A DNA stretch of 64,000 nt from Myxococcus eversor (lineage in GTDB: Bacteria > Myxococcota > Myxococcia > Myxococcales > Myxococcaceae): assembly GCF_010894455.1 (NCBI RefSeq), contig NZ_JAAIXY010000012.1, positions 124,001 through 188,000 on the forward strand, written 5' to 3'. Numbering within the stretch: position 1 is the first letter of the stretch; the number at the start of each line of letters is the position of its first letter. Under the pieces are notes generated by a model. That model was given only the letters and a program-made list of their open reading frames with translations. It ran no database searches and was not told the DNA's origin. Position numbers and translations under genes: made by a program. This document shows, in pieces, positions 7,531-15,777 of this stretch.

Positions 7531-8594
7531 CGCTGGGCCTCCTTCACCTGCGCTGCTCCCGCGGAGACGGGGTCCGCCCCATCCATCCGCAGGAGGGGCG
7601 TGAAGCCCTTGAGGTTCTCGTCCATCACGACTTTCTGTCCGGCGCCCGTGAGCACCTGGCTGACGGTCTCCAGGTACATGCGGCGGCGCGTGACTTCCGG
7701 CGCCTTGCGGTACTCGTCATAGACGCGGGTGAAGCGCTCGGCCTCGCCCCTGGCGCGGTTGATGCGTTCAATCGCGTAGCCCTCCGCGGAGCGCAGGGCC
7801 TCCTCGGCCTCGCCCTTGGCGCGGGGGATGGCGCGGTTGCGCTCGGCGTAGGCCTCGTTGATGGCGCGCTCCTTCTCCTGGATGGCCTGGTTGACCTCGT
7901 TGAAGGACGGCTTGACGGGGTCGGGCGGGTTCACGTCCTGGAGGACGACCTGCTGGATGTCCACGCCCGTCTCGTAGCGGTCCGCCAGGTCCTGGAGCAG
8001 CAGCTTGGACTGGGTGGCCACCGTCTGACGGCCCGTGGTGAGGACCTCGTTGACGGAGTGGTCGCCGACCACGGCGCGCATCGACGCCTCGGAGATGTCG
8101 CGGAGCATCCCCTCCACGTTCTTCACCTTGAAGAGGTACTTGTACGGGTCCTTGATCTTGTACTGGACGATCCACTCGACGACGGCGACGTTGAGGTCAC
8201 CGGTGAGCATCAGCGACTCGCGCTTCAGGTCGGAGGTGCTCGCGGAGTAGGACGTGTTGCGCGTGCTGACCGACTCGGTGCGGAAGCCGAACTCCGCCTT
8301 GAGCTGGCGCTGCACGGGCACCTTGACGATGCGGTCCACCCAGAACGGCAGCCGGAAATGGGGGCCCGGCTCCACCGTGCCCACGAAGCGACCGAGCCGG
8401 AGGATGACGCCGACCTCGTCGGGCTCCACCTGCGCGTAGCTGGTGAACAAACCCACCACTCCGAGGAGCCCCAGGCCGCCCAGGAGGAGCCTGCGACCGA
8501 GGCCACGATTCAGCCTCCCGCGCAGCTCACGCAGGACGTCACCGGGGTCCCGACCACCAGGGTCGGGGTTCAACACTCGAGGATCCCATGCCAT
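7527..8594 (-). CDS. hflK: Protease modulator HflK
   Basis: 355 residues. It begins with a Gly/Arg-rich cytoplasmic stretch, then a membrane helix (about 37-55), the SPFH domain starting near QVEPDEVGVILRLGRFV, and a coiled-coil region with EKERAINEAYAERNRAIPRA. Length and order match HflK. It is the first gene of the hflK-hflC operon and overlaps hflC by four bases. The ribosome site (GAAGG) is very close to the ATG at 8594. Confidence 0.93.
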   Translation of the reverse strand: MAWDPRVLNPDPGGRDPGDVLRELRGRLNRGLGRRLLLGGLGLLGVVGLFTSYAQVEPDEVGVILRLGRFVGTVEPGPHFRLPFWVDRIVKVPVQRQLKAEFGFRTESVSTRNTSYSASTSDLKRESLMLTGDLNVAVVEWIVQYKIKDPYKYLFKVKNVEGMLRDISEASMRAVVGDHSVNEVLTTGRQTVATQSKLLLQDLADRYETGVDIQQVVLQDVNPPDPVKPSFNEVNQAIQEKERAINEAYAERNRAIPRAKGEAEEALRSAEGYAIERINRARGEAERFTRVYDEYRKAPEVTRRRMYLETVSQVLTGAGQKVVMDENLKGFTPLLRMDGADPVSAGAAQVKEAQR

Positions 8595-8697
8595 CCTTCA
8601 GTCTTTGGACTACATAACATCTGGATGCAAGCGGAACCCGGGCGGCGCGTGAAACGAGCCTGAACGCCTGGTGTTCGGGAGGGCCCCTCGCCGAGCG

Positions 8698-9462
8698 TCA
8701 CTCGTCGCAGTGGGAGGACCTGTCCTGGATGAACTTCCTGGACACCTCAGGGACCAGTTTTTCGTTCTCGACGCGGTAGTTCACCCGGCTCTCGATGATG
8801 TCCGGTTGGGTCCCGCAGCCGGATTCGTAGATGAGGTAGGTGACGGTTGGCCCCGCTGCGTCCAGGGAGGCGCGGAACCCTGTCTCGCCCGTGTAGACAG
8901 CCCCGGTGGGGTGTCCGCTGCGCTCGTCCGAGCCCAGATGGCGCCCATCCGGTGCTCTCAGCGTCACGCGTACGCTCTGTTCGAAGGAGGAGTCAGGGAG
9001 GTCCTCCTTTTCGAGCCGCTCCAGCACCACGGCCGTCAGGGTGCCCTCCTTCTTCTTCCACGACTTCGACTGGAGGACTCGCCACGTGGGGCCGAGCTGG
9101 GGGCAGGCCAGCGGCTGCGCCCACGTCACGTTGTGCGCGTATGCCTCGGCCTCGAAGGCCTTGATGGTCTCCAGCACCTTCGGCGCCGCGGAGGGCTCGC
9201 AGGCTCCGAGCACCACCACGAAGCCCGGCTTGAGGCCCGGCACGCTGTCGCTCGGGACGATGCGTGGGTAGCCCTCGGCCACCTTCAGCAGCCCATCCCA
9301 TTCGTTCGCCTTCGCGCGCTCCCGCCACCGAGCCAGGGCCGCTTCGGCCTCGGCCATGTTCTTGCCGCCTCCCCAGATGATGAGCTGGGCGGGCCGGGGC
9401 TCCGCGCTCGCCAGGCCTGCCCCTGCCAGTACGACAGCCACCCCAAGACTTTTCAAGCGCAC
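8698..9462 (-). CDS. Secreted hypothetical protein
   Basis: 254 residues from a GTG with AGGGGG five bases upstream. A Sec signal peptide (about 1-20, ending LASA) is followed by a mature domain that starts with an AQLIIWGGGK strand and an Ala/Glu-rich helix (ALARWRERAKANEW). A second half holds LRAPDGRHLGSDE and a SGCGTQPDII segment. Two or three Cys could form a disulfide in the periplasm. No family is recognised. It is alone, divergent from the pseudopilin gene across 216 bases. Confidence 0.75.
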   Translation of the reverse strand: MRLKSLGVAVVLAGAGLASAEPRPAQLIIWGGGKNMAEAEAALARWRERAKANEWDGLLKVAEGYPRIVPSDSVPGLKPGFVVVLGACEPSAAPKVLETIKAFEAEAYAHNVTWAQPLACPQLGPTWRVLQSKSWKKKEGTLTAVVLERLEKEDLPDSSFEQSVRVTLRAPDGRHLGSDERSGHPTGAVYTGETGFRASLDAAGPTVTYLIYESGCGTQPDIIESRVNYRVENEKLVPEVSRKFIQDRSSHCDE

Positions 9463-9678
9463 GAAGACCCCCTTGGTGTCGCCGGCATCCTAGCAAGGCT
9501 TTGAGGCACTTCGTGGCGGCACGTGGCCTGCAATTGAGTCCCCCTGGGCCCGTCGCCGGTCGTCGGCGGAGGGCCCGGATGGGCAGCGCCATGCGCGAAG
9601 CCAGGGCTCTGAGGGACACGGCGACACGCGAGGCGGGGCAGGGGCCTGCCAGAACGTCACATGAGGTGAAGAAAAGTC

Positions 9679-10098
9679 ATGAACCCGAACAAGTCCAAGC
9701 AGCATCGCCGTCGCAAGCGCGGAATGACGCTCATTGAAATCATGGTGGTCATCACCATCCTCGGCCTCATCGCGACGGCCGTCGGAGTGTCGGTCCTGGA
9801 CTCACTGAAGGAGGCAAGAAGGGACAAGGCCTCGCTGGACATCAAGGCCATCGAAACCGCGCTCAAGCTCCACTACACGAAGACAGGCAACTTCCCAGAC
9901 ACGCAAGCGGGCCTCGGCGCGCTGGTGGAGAGCCGGGCGCTGGAGCAGCTCCCCAAGGACCCGTGGGGCCACGACTATGTCTACCTCAACGAGGGAGGCA
10001 GGCCCGTCGTCCTCTCCTACGGAGCGGACGGCGCCGCGGGAGGCGAGGGCGAGGAGACTGACATCTCCTCCGCCCCCGCGAACTCCCAGAAGGGCTGA
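9679..10098 (+). CDS. gspG: GspG-like type II secretion pseudopilin (orphan)
   Basis: 139 residues. A basic leader (KSKQHRRRKRG) ends in the prepilin peptidase site G/MTLIEIMVV, with Glu five residues into the mature protein. The hydrophobic N-terminal helix is followed by a GspG-type domain with a helical LKLHYTKTGNFPDTQAGL region and a PKDPWGHDYVY stretch, the calcium-binding-loop region of major pseudopilins. No other gsp genes are adjacent; the next plus-strand gene is unrelated and a strong hairpin follows. It may be a spare or specialised major pseudopilin. Confidence 0.88.
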   Translation: MNPNKSKQHRRRKRGMTLIEIMVVITILGLIATAVGVSVLDSLKEARRDKASLDIKAIETALKLHYTKTGNFPDTQAGLGALVESRALEQLPKDPWGHDYVYLNEGGRPVVLSYGADGAAGGEGEETDISSAPANSQKG

Positions 10099-10115
10099 GT
10101 CTCCCATCGCCCGTC

Positions 10116-10144
10116 GGCCCGCATCGGCGCTTCCGGTGCGGGCC
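10116..10144 (+). terminator. Hairpin terminator after gspG
   Basis: GGCCCGCATCGG (10116-10127) and CCGGTGCGGGCC (10133-10144) form a 12-bp stem with one G-U pair and a 5-base loop, 17 bases after the gspG stop. A short C/T-rich tract follows. Confidence 0.7.
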
Positions 10145-10333
10145 GTGCCCCTTTCCACCCACCACTTCCACCGCGAGACGGCCGGGTGCACCCACCGGAC
10201 AGCTTGGATGTTGAATGCCGGCATCCTGTCGAGTGTGTTTGTGTTTGATTGAGTTGCTGTTTAATCCAGCAAGGCGGGATGCGAATCGAGCCTCCCGTGA
10301 CGCTCGCGGGCGTCCTCACATTCAAAGAAAGGC

Positions 10334-10669
10334 ATGGCCATGAAGAAGCTGATCCTGGGAGTGTTCCTGGCAACGATGTCGCTCGTCGGCTGTGGCACCG
10401 AGGAGGCGCTCCCGCCGGAGACCGGTCAGGTGATGGCCACCGAGGATGGCCGCGAGCTCGTCATCGAGCAGCGGTCGGCCGAGCCGGGCGAGGAGGCTCC
10501 GGAGGTCGAAGCCGCCAACGTGAGCGTGGACGAGGACAGTCTCGCCTGTTGGGTGGTGCTCAACTACTGCAGGCACCCGCAAACGGGCCGGCCGCACTGC
10601 ACGGCCACGGGCTGCACGGTTGCCCAGGCCATCAAGCATTGTCAGGCACTCATCAAGAAGACCTGCTGA
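10334..10669 (+). CDS. Small Cys-rich lipoprotein
   Basis: 111 residues. The signal MKKLILGVFLATMSLVGC gives a lipobox ending at C20. A flexible acidic linker (about 22-70, many Glu) leads to a compact C-terminal domain of ~40 residues with six Cys (ACWVVLNYCRHPQ ... HCTATGCTV ... HCQALIKKTC). The even number and tight spacing suggest disulfides in a small folded domain displayed at the end of a tether. Two starts, 10334 and 10340, are possible. Function is unknown. Confidence 0.75.
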   Translation: MAMKKLILGVFLATMSLVGCGTEEALPPETGQVMATEDGRELVIEQRSAEPGEEAPEVEAANVSVDEDSLACWVVLNYCRHPQTGRPHCTATGCTVAQAIKHCQALIKKTC

Positions 10670-10692
10670 GCTGACATCGCGGAGCATCCCAG

Positions 10693-10722
10693 GGGACCTC
10701 TCGGCCTCGGCCGGGAGGTCCC
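10693..10722. terminator. Bidirectional terminator between convergent genes
   Basis: GGGACCTCTCGGCC (10693-10706) and GGCCGGGAGGTCCC (10709-10722) form a 14-bp stem with one wobble pair. It lies between the convergent small lipoprotein gene (ends 10669) and the minus-strand gene ending at 10757. Confidence 0.75.
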
Positions 10723-10756
10723 GGGGGACATGGGCCGGCCCGCCATCGCAAGGGTG

Positions 10757-11443
10757 TCAATCCGTCCCTGATGGGGTCAGGATTGTGTCTGGCTTGGCGA
10801 GGTAGGCCACCGCCTCGACGTTCCCAGCCTGGTCTGGGGTGCCCGTGATGGCCGCCATGAAGGGGCCATCCCATGCGTACGCGTCATCCACCAGACCCGC
10901 GTGGATGAAGTGCTGGAAAGCGTTCTGGCTCGGATGGGACATCTCGAGCCGGCACATGGAGCTGCGGCATTCGAGGGCCACGATGCGCGCTCCTTGAGGC
11001 AAGTGGGTGCCTATCCTCTCCACGCGCCGAGCGGCGTCTCGGCTCCATGCCGGGTCGACCCCTTCGCTGAAGAAGCGGGCATCCAGTCGTGCGACCACAT
11101 CACCGGGGGTCACCTCCGTCGGGGCGGCGCTCGTGCCCTCAGTGGAGTCGCCCGCGTCAGGCGCGCGGAGGCTCTCCAAGGGCTTCGCCGGTGCGATGCG
11201 CGCGTCCACGCTCGGGCCCACGGACTGGGCTGCCAGGGCAGCCGCCTGGGCCTCATGAGCCAGCCGGGCCGAGCTGGCGGTCGAGGCCTCCAACTCGCGA
11301 AGCCTCACCTTCATCCGATGCAGCTCGGCGGCATCCCATGGTGCCAGCTCCTCGCCTGGGTTCGCGAGCCGTGACACGCCGTAGGACAGCGCTGCCGCGA
11401 GGAGGACCGCGCCAATCCAAAACCAATTCGTAGTCGTGGTCAT
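10757..11443 (-). CDS. Single-pass membrane-anchored hypothetical protein
   Basis: 228 residues. An N-terminal anchor (WFWIGAVLLAAALSYGVSRL, about 7-26) is followed by a coiled-coil segment (HRMKVRLRELEAS, Ala-rich to about 75), a Pro/Thr linker and a C-terminal domain from about 105. The latter has ALECRSSMCRLEMSHPS, a pattern of two close Cys seen in several secreted myxobacterial proteins. The domain probably sits in the periplasm. No named family is recognised. Confidence 0.72.
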   Translation of the reverse strand: MTTTTNWFWIGAVLLAAALSYGVSRLANPGEELAPWDAAELHRMKVRLRELEASTASSARLAHEAQAAALAAQSVGPSVDARIAPAKPLESLRAPDAGDSTEGTSAAPTEVTPGDVVARLDARFFSEGVDPAWSRDAARRVERIGTHLPQGARIVALECRSSMCRLEMSHPSQNAFQHFIHAGLVDDAYAWDGPFMAAITGTPDQAGNVEAVAYLAKPDTILTPSGTD

Positions 11444-11454
11444 GTCACGTGAAT

Positions 11455-11484
11455 CGGAGTGCCCGCGAAGACGTGGGCACTCCG
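11455..11484 (-). terminator. Perfect hairpin between two minus-strand genes
   Basis: CGGAGTGCCC and GGGCACTCCG pair over 10 bp around a 10-base loop, 31 bases past the stop of the gene at 11516. It has no T tract in the minus direction, so it may act with Rho or as an mRNA 3' stabiliser. Confidence 0.55.
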
Positions 11485-11515
11485 CTCCGTTTGAGGTGGC
11501 TGGGCACCGCTCGAA

Positions 11516-11962
11516 TCAGGGCGTGTAGTCAACCGTGACGACCGCACCGCCGGGTTCGAGGTGACAGTTGATGTACATGTATCCCGCTGGGGGCACGTAG
11601 GCATCGTTCAAGGTGATGTAGGCTCGAACGCCGAAGGAGGGCATCCACTTGCGCGTGCCACCCCAGACAAGGGTGCCCTCGCGATTCACTCCCGCCGCGG
11701 CGCAGCCCACGTTGTTCGCAGATGAGGCGCCAGATGCGGCGATGACCGCCGTCTTGTTTCCCGCGCTGTCGATGACCAGGGGAAACTCGAAGCGCTTTCC
11801 CGTCGCGCAGCCATTCGTCATGGCGCTGCCGTTCATCAGGAAACAACCACCATCGACCCAGTCCACGGGCCTGCCGCCACTCCCTGGAACGGAGCGGGCC
11901 ACCACCGCGAGGGGGAGGATGATGACCATCGTGAGGATTCCCTGCTGGAGCTGCCTCTTCAT
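11516..11962 (-). CDS. Small secreted hypothetical protein
   Basis: 148 residues with a signal peptide (about 1-22, LPLAVVARS) and a strong ribosome site (AAGGAGAG). The mature part is Gly/Asn-rich with four Cys (GGCFLMN, NGCATGK, VGCAAAG, INCHLEPGG), enough for two disulfides, and beta-type alternation up to the end (GGAVVTVDYTP). This looks like a small extracellular beta protein. No family is recognised. Confidence 0.7.
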   Translation of the reverse strand: MKRQLQQGILTMVIILPLAVVARSVPGSGGRPVDWVDGGCFLMNGSAMTNGCATGKRFEFPLVIDSAGNKTAVIAASGASSANNVGCAAAGVNREGTLVWGGTRKWMPSFGVRAYITLNDAYVPPAGYMYINCHLEPGGAVVTVDYTP

Positions 11963-12074
11963 GCGCTTCTCTCCTTGAGAGGATGTTTCGAGCGCAATTC
12001 CTCATCTAAAGATGCTATTCTTGCAATTCACTAAAAATAGGGATGGCGTTCAGGGGGGCGTCCCGGGAGGTCCG

Positions 12075-12703
12075 ATGAACACTGGCAATCTTCGGAGTTC
12101 GCAGGTCCGTGCATTGGTTCGTCTGGTCAACGAAGCGCACGAACTGCCCGTGGGGCGGGAGGAGCGTCCCCGGCATCTTGTCACTGGCTTGTGTAGCATT
12201 CTGGGAGCGGAGGCGGGCGCGTGTGTCCTGGAGCCCGACTTCAGGCCGGGTGGGCACGGAGACTTCAGGGTCGTAGCGCTGGAGGGCTGGAGCGGGAGCA
12301 TGCGGCACGCGCTCGAGGGGCTCCGGACGTTGGGCAGTGCTTGCAATCCGGCCATCCGCGCGCTGATGGATCGCTCCCCATTTTCAGGTGCCGTCGTCAC
12401 CGAGGTGCGCCAGGAACTCGTCGAAGATCGGGTCTGGTATGGAGCCTGCTCGGACAGTCGGTGCCCACGAAGGAGGCGGTGCTGGTGGACAGGCTCACGC
12501 CGCGCGAGCGACAGACGCTCCAGTTGCTCCTGCATGGGATGGCGGACAAGGACATCGCGGCCCGGCTTGGTATCAGCCGCTTCACAGTGAATCAGTACAC
12601 GAAGGCCATCTACCGGTGCTTCGAGGTCCAATCGCGGCCTGCGCTCCTCGCGAAGTTGCTCGGCGGCGACGTGGGAGTCTCGCACTCCAAGTCACGGCAG
12701 TAG
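12075..12703 (+). pseudogene. LuxR-type transcription regulator, broken by an internal deletion or frameshift
   Basis: A good ribosome site (GGGAGG) precedes the ATG at 12075. One frame runs through an N-terminal sensor-like region and reaches EVRQELVEDRVWYGA near 12450, then turns into Arg-rich nonsense. The LuxR helix-turn-helix (LTPRERQTLQLLLHG, then DIAARLGISRFTVNQY) is intact but lies in another frame, ending at 12703. Relatives normally carry some tens of residues between these two parts, and those are absent, so a deletion that shifted the frame is the simplest explanation. The product would lack its DNA-binding domain. A sequencing error alone would not explain the missing linker. Confidence 0.72.
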
Positions 12704-12784
12704 GCGCGTGCGCGGATGTGCGCGGCTTCGTCGACGATGGTTCCTCGCGCGATGCCGAGCGAGGCAGCGTACGCGTCGGATCGA

Positions 12785-13438
12785 TCAGCTCGCTGGGCCC
12801 GTGACGAGCCCGCTCAGATCACCCGTGACGCGCCCATCGACGATGGGGACACACTCCGGAGGACACCGCGGCGTGAATTGAATTCCCAGGTCGCGGGCCC
12901 TCCGGAGGAAACCATCCAGTTCCTGAAGACACGCCTTCGGGATGTCATGCAGGACCATCAGGGTGTGGGGACGGCTCATGCAGTCCGCGAGCGCTCGTTC
13001 CGGCCAGCCCTCGGGGTCGAGCCAGTCGCCAGGGACGCTGTTCCAGAGGATGCACGAGTATCCATGCTCCTTCAGGTGTTCGACCGCGCGTGGACTCAAG
13101 AGGTGTGGCCCCAGCCGGCCTCCTCCTCCGAAGGGCCGGAACCGCTTCGGCCCCAATCCCAGCGGAGCGAGGAGCGCCTCGGTCGCGGCGATCTCCGCCT
13201 CCACCGCGTCCGGACGGACATCCTCGCCCAGCGGCACGGCGTGCGTGAACGAGTGGTTCCCCACGAGGTGCCCCTCGTCCCGGGCCCGCTCGACGAGGCG
13301 CCGCCCCTCCGCCGTTCCCAGGTGTTTGCCCAGCACGAAGAAGTGCGCGGTGATCCCATGCGACGCCAGGACGTCGAGCACCCGAGGCGTCACCTCGGGG
13401 TCCGGCCCGTTGTCGAACGAGAGCGTCAGCAGGCTCAT
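12785..13438 (-). CDS. Polysaccharide deacetylase (NodB-like) family protein
   Basis: 217 residues, no signal peptide. It starts with the NodB motif 1 as LSFDNGPDPEVT: the catalytic-base Asp is kept but the second, metal-binding Asp is Asn. Motif 2 is HSFTH, giving two metal His. Later come RPFGGGGR and LWNSVPGDWLDP. Family members remove acetyl or related groups from polysaccharides or small amides. The start overlaps the VOC gene stop by four bases (ATGA), so it belongs to that operon. In this setting a non-carbohydrate C-N hydrolase role is possible; the Asp-to-Asn change makes activity uncertain. Confidence 0.82.
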   Translation of the reverse strand: MSLLTLSFDNGPDPEVTPRVLDVLASHGITAHFFVLGKHLGTAEGRRLVERARDEGHLVGNHSFTHAVPLGEDVRPDAVEAEIAATEALLAPLGLGPKRFRPFGGGGRLGPHLLSPRAVEHLKEHGYSCILWNSVPGDWLDPEGWPERALADCMSRPHTLMVLHDIPKACLQELDGFLRRARDLGIQFTPRCPPECVPIVDGRVTGDLSGLVTGPAS

Positions 13439-13977
13439 CGAAACCCGTTGTTCGAGGTGTGGTCACCCGCGAGCCAGCGCGACAGCTCCTCCCGCGCGCG
13501 GGCCTGGCGGGCCCGCATCACGTCGGGCTTCACGGCATCCGGACTGTCGTGCGTGAACTCGACGATCATCCCGTTCGGATCCTTGATGTAGAGCGAGCGG
13601 CAGTATCCGTGCTCCAGCACGTACAGCTCGGGCTCCGTATATCCCGCCGCACGCAGGCGCTGCTCGATGGCGCCCTGGGTCTCCACGTCGACGTTCAGCG
13701 CGATGTGGTGGAACGGCGTCGGAGGCATGGAGGGCCCGAAGAGCTCCTGGTCCGAGGACTTCTCGAACTGGAAGAACGCGAGTGCGCTCCCGTCGCCCAG
13801 TTCGAAGAATGTATGGCAATACGTCCGGAGGGCGCCGAAGAGCTCGTCTGATTCACACCAGGTCGCGATGAGCGGCAGGCCAATCAAGTCCTCGTAGAAC
13901 CTCCGCGTCGCCTCCAGGTCCTTGGTCACATACGCCGTGTGATGAAGCCTGCTGGGTCGCCTTGCCTGGATTCCCAT
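13435..13977 (-). CDS. VOC-family protein (glyoxalase/extradiol dioxygenase-like)
   Basis: 180 residues with one VOC module pair. RLHHTAYVTKDLEATRRFYED starts the first half, with metal-ligand candidate His. FHHIALNVDVETQGAIEQRL starts the second, and DPNGMIVEFTH holds the usual terminal Glu ligand. AGGAGG precedes the ATG. It lies between an FAH-family gene upstream and a deacetylase downstream, which suits a ring-cleaving or isomerising step in the breakdown of an aromatic or similar compound. Exact reaction unknown. Confidence 0.85.
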   Translation of the reverse strand: MGIQARRPSRLHHTAYVTKDLEATRRFYEDLIGLPLIATWCESDELFGALRTYCHTFFELGDGSALAFFQFEKSSDQELFGPSMPPTPFHHIALNVDVETQGAIEQRLRAAGYTEPELYVLEHGYCRSLYIKDPNGMIVEFTHDSPDAVKPDVMRARQARAREELSRWLAGDHTSNNGFR

Positions 13978-14007
13978 GCGTCCTCCTGCTGTCGTGGTTC
14001 CATCCGC

Positions 14008-14880
14008 TCAGGTGCGGCGCGCGCCGATGACCGGATTGCGCAGCACCCCGATCCGCTCGACCGAGACCTCGCACACGTCTCCCGCACGCAGGAAGCTCGG
14101 CGGATTGCGCGCGGCACCCACGCCACTCGGCGTGCCCATGGCAATCACGTCGCCCGGAAGGAGCGTCATGACCTCGGAGAGCCCGGCGAGGACGGTGGGG
14201 ACGTCGAAGATCATGTCCGACGTGCTCGCGTCCTGCCGGAGCTCGCCGCCGACGCGCATCTGGATGCGCAATCCCAAGGCGCCCTCTGGCAGCTCGTCTG
14301 GCGTCACGAGCTCGGGGCCGAGCGCGCCCGTGCCGTCGAAGTTCTTCCCGAGCGTCCACTGCGGGGTGCGCTTCTGGTAGTCCCGCACCGAGCCGTCGTT
14401 GAAGAGCGTGTAGCCCGCCACCCACTCCAGGGCCCGCTCGCGAGGGATGTCGCGCCCCGGGCGCCCCACCACCACCGCGAGCTCGGCCTCGTAGTCGAGC
14501 TGCTCCGAGCACCTGGGCACTTCGAGCGGAGCCTCGTGTGCGAGGAGGCTCGTGGCGACGCGGGTGAACACCACCGGGTAGCGAGGGGGCTCGAAGGCCG
14601 CCTCCGACGCATGGGCGACGTAGTTCAGCCCGAGACAGAGAACCTTGCTCGGGTCCGGGACGAGCGGCCGGTAGTGGAGGGCTGACGGCTCCACCCGGAA
14701 TCGCGCGGGCGCGTCGACGGCCCGCGCGGCCAGCTCGGCGAGTCCGCCGGGATTGCGTTCAAGCAACTCGCGGAGCGAGCTACCGACCGACGGGACGAGG
14801 GCCGTGACATTGACCAGCCCGTCTGGCGTTCGCACGCCGAGGGCAGGGGACCCGTCCACAAGAATCGAAGCAATTCGCAT
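14008..14880 (-). CDS. Fumarylacetoacetate hydrolase (FAH) family protein
   Basis: 290 residues. An N-terminal ~70-residue lid region is followed by the FAH fold: CLGLNYVAHASEA, then EQLDYEAELAVVVGR with the metal-binding Glu residues, TLFNDGSVRDYQ with the metal Asp region, TLGKNFDGTGALGP and GDVIAMGTPSGVG. Enzymes of this type cleave or hydrate beta-diketo acids (fumarylpyruvate, acylpyruvate, hydroxyhepta-dienedioate) late in aromatic catabolism. It is first in an operon with the VOC and deacetylase genes and divergent from the GntR regulator. Confidence 0.9.
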   Translation of the reverse strand: MRIASILVDGSPALGVRTPDGLVNVTALVPSVGSSLRELLERNPGGLAELAARAVDAPARFRVEPSALHYRPLVPDPSKVLCLGLNYVAHASEAAFEPPRYPVVFTRVATSLLAHEAPLEVPRCSEQLDYEAELAVVVGRPGRDIPRERALEWVAGYTLFNDGSVRDYQKRTPQWTLGKNFDGTGALGPELVTPDELPEGALGLRIQMRVGGELRQDASTSDMIFDVPTVLAGLSEVMTLLPGDVIAMGTPSGVGAARNPPSFLRAGDVCEVSVERIGVLRNPVIGARRT

Positions 14881-14935
14881 CGTCGCGCTCCTCCAACGGG
14901 GACCCTAGGTGAGTCAGGCGCCTTGAGTCAAATAA

Positions 14936-14981
14936 TGTCGACAAAACGAGGACTGTCGTTGGTTTGACATATTGCATCAAA
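14936..14981. promoter_or_regulatory. Palindromes in the FAH/GntR divergent promoter region
   Basis: An 8-bp perfect palindrome TGTCGACA lies at 14936-14943, and TTTGA-N9-TCAAA spans 14963-14981. The second one includes a TTGACA -35-like hexamer. They sit in the 147-bp AT-rich gap between the FAH gene and the GntR-type regulator. Operators for the GntR protein are a reasonable guess. Confidence 0.4.
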
Positions 14982-15027
14982 TCTCCGCGATGCCCTATAG
15001 AGCCAGATATCCCCTGTGAGGAAGCCG

Positions 15028-15777
15028 ATGGCCGCCCCATCCCGCATCGCTGGTCTCGCATCCGAACCGACCCTCACCTCGACGGTCGTGGACCGGATTC
15101 GCAACGACATCCTTCGCGGGGTGCTGCCTCCCGGGGAGAAGCTGCGGCTCGAGCATCTGGCGCCTCGCTACGCCGTCGGGCGGACGCCCTTGCGGGAGGC
15201 GTGTTGCCGCCTGGCGTCCGAGGGGCTCGTCACCATCGAGGACCAGCGCGGCTTCAGGGTCGTCCCCATCTCCCGGGCCGACCTGCTGGACCTGACGAGG
15301 ACCCGCCAGCAGCTCGACACCCTCGCGCTCCGCGGGGCGATGGCTCGCGGTGACATCTCCTGGGAGGGCGAAGTCACGGCGGCCCTCCACCGCCTCCTGC
15401 GGAGGACGCCAGCCTCCAGCGACGGGACGCTCGATGATGACTGGGAGGCCGAGCACGGGCGCTTCCATGCGACCCTGCTGGGGGCCTGTGATTCCCCCTG
15501 GCTCCTCAAGTTCTGCGCGACCCTGTTCGACCAGAGCGAGCGCTACCGTCGCCTCGCGGTGTCGCATGGCCGGCATGCGCGCGACATCGAGGAAGAACAC
15601 ACCGCCCTCGTCCGGGCCACCCTGGCGCGGGACGCGGAGCGTGCCTGCGCGCTCCTGGTCGAGCACATCGCCAGGACGACGGAGCTCGTCCTCGCCGCCC
15701 ATCCCGGCCTGAGCGTCAATGAGCCGGTTTCCGAGTCTTTGCCGACAAAACAACGAAGCGCCTCCAGGAAGGCCTGA
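15028..15777 (+). CDS. GntR-family (FadR/FCD subgroup) transcription regulator
   Basis: 249 residues from the ATG at 15028, preceded by GAGGA; an upstream GTG at 15016 is less well placed. The winged helix is at about 17-85 (VVDRIRNDILRGVLPPGEKLRLEHLAPRYAVGRTPLREA). The C-terminal all-helical FCD domain carries metal/ligand positions (ENxxH-like stretch near EAEHGRFHATLL, and His near EEEHTALV). FCD regulators sense carboxylic acids. Its divergent position to the FAH operon and one-base overlap with the hydrolase suggest that it controls both and responds to a pathway intermediate. Confidence 0.9.
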   Translation: MAAPSRIAGLASEPTLTSTVVDRIRNDILRGVLPPGEKLRLEHLAPRYAVGRTPLREACCRLASEGLVTIEDQRGFRVVPISRADLLDLTRTRQQLDTLALRGAMARGDISWEGEVTAALHRLLRRTPASSDGTLDDDWEAEHGRFHATLLGACDSPWLLKFCATLFDQSERYRRLAVSHGRHARDIEEEHTALVRATLARDAERACALLVEHIARTTELVLAAHPGLSVNEPVSESLPTKQRSASRKA

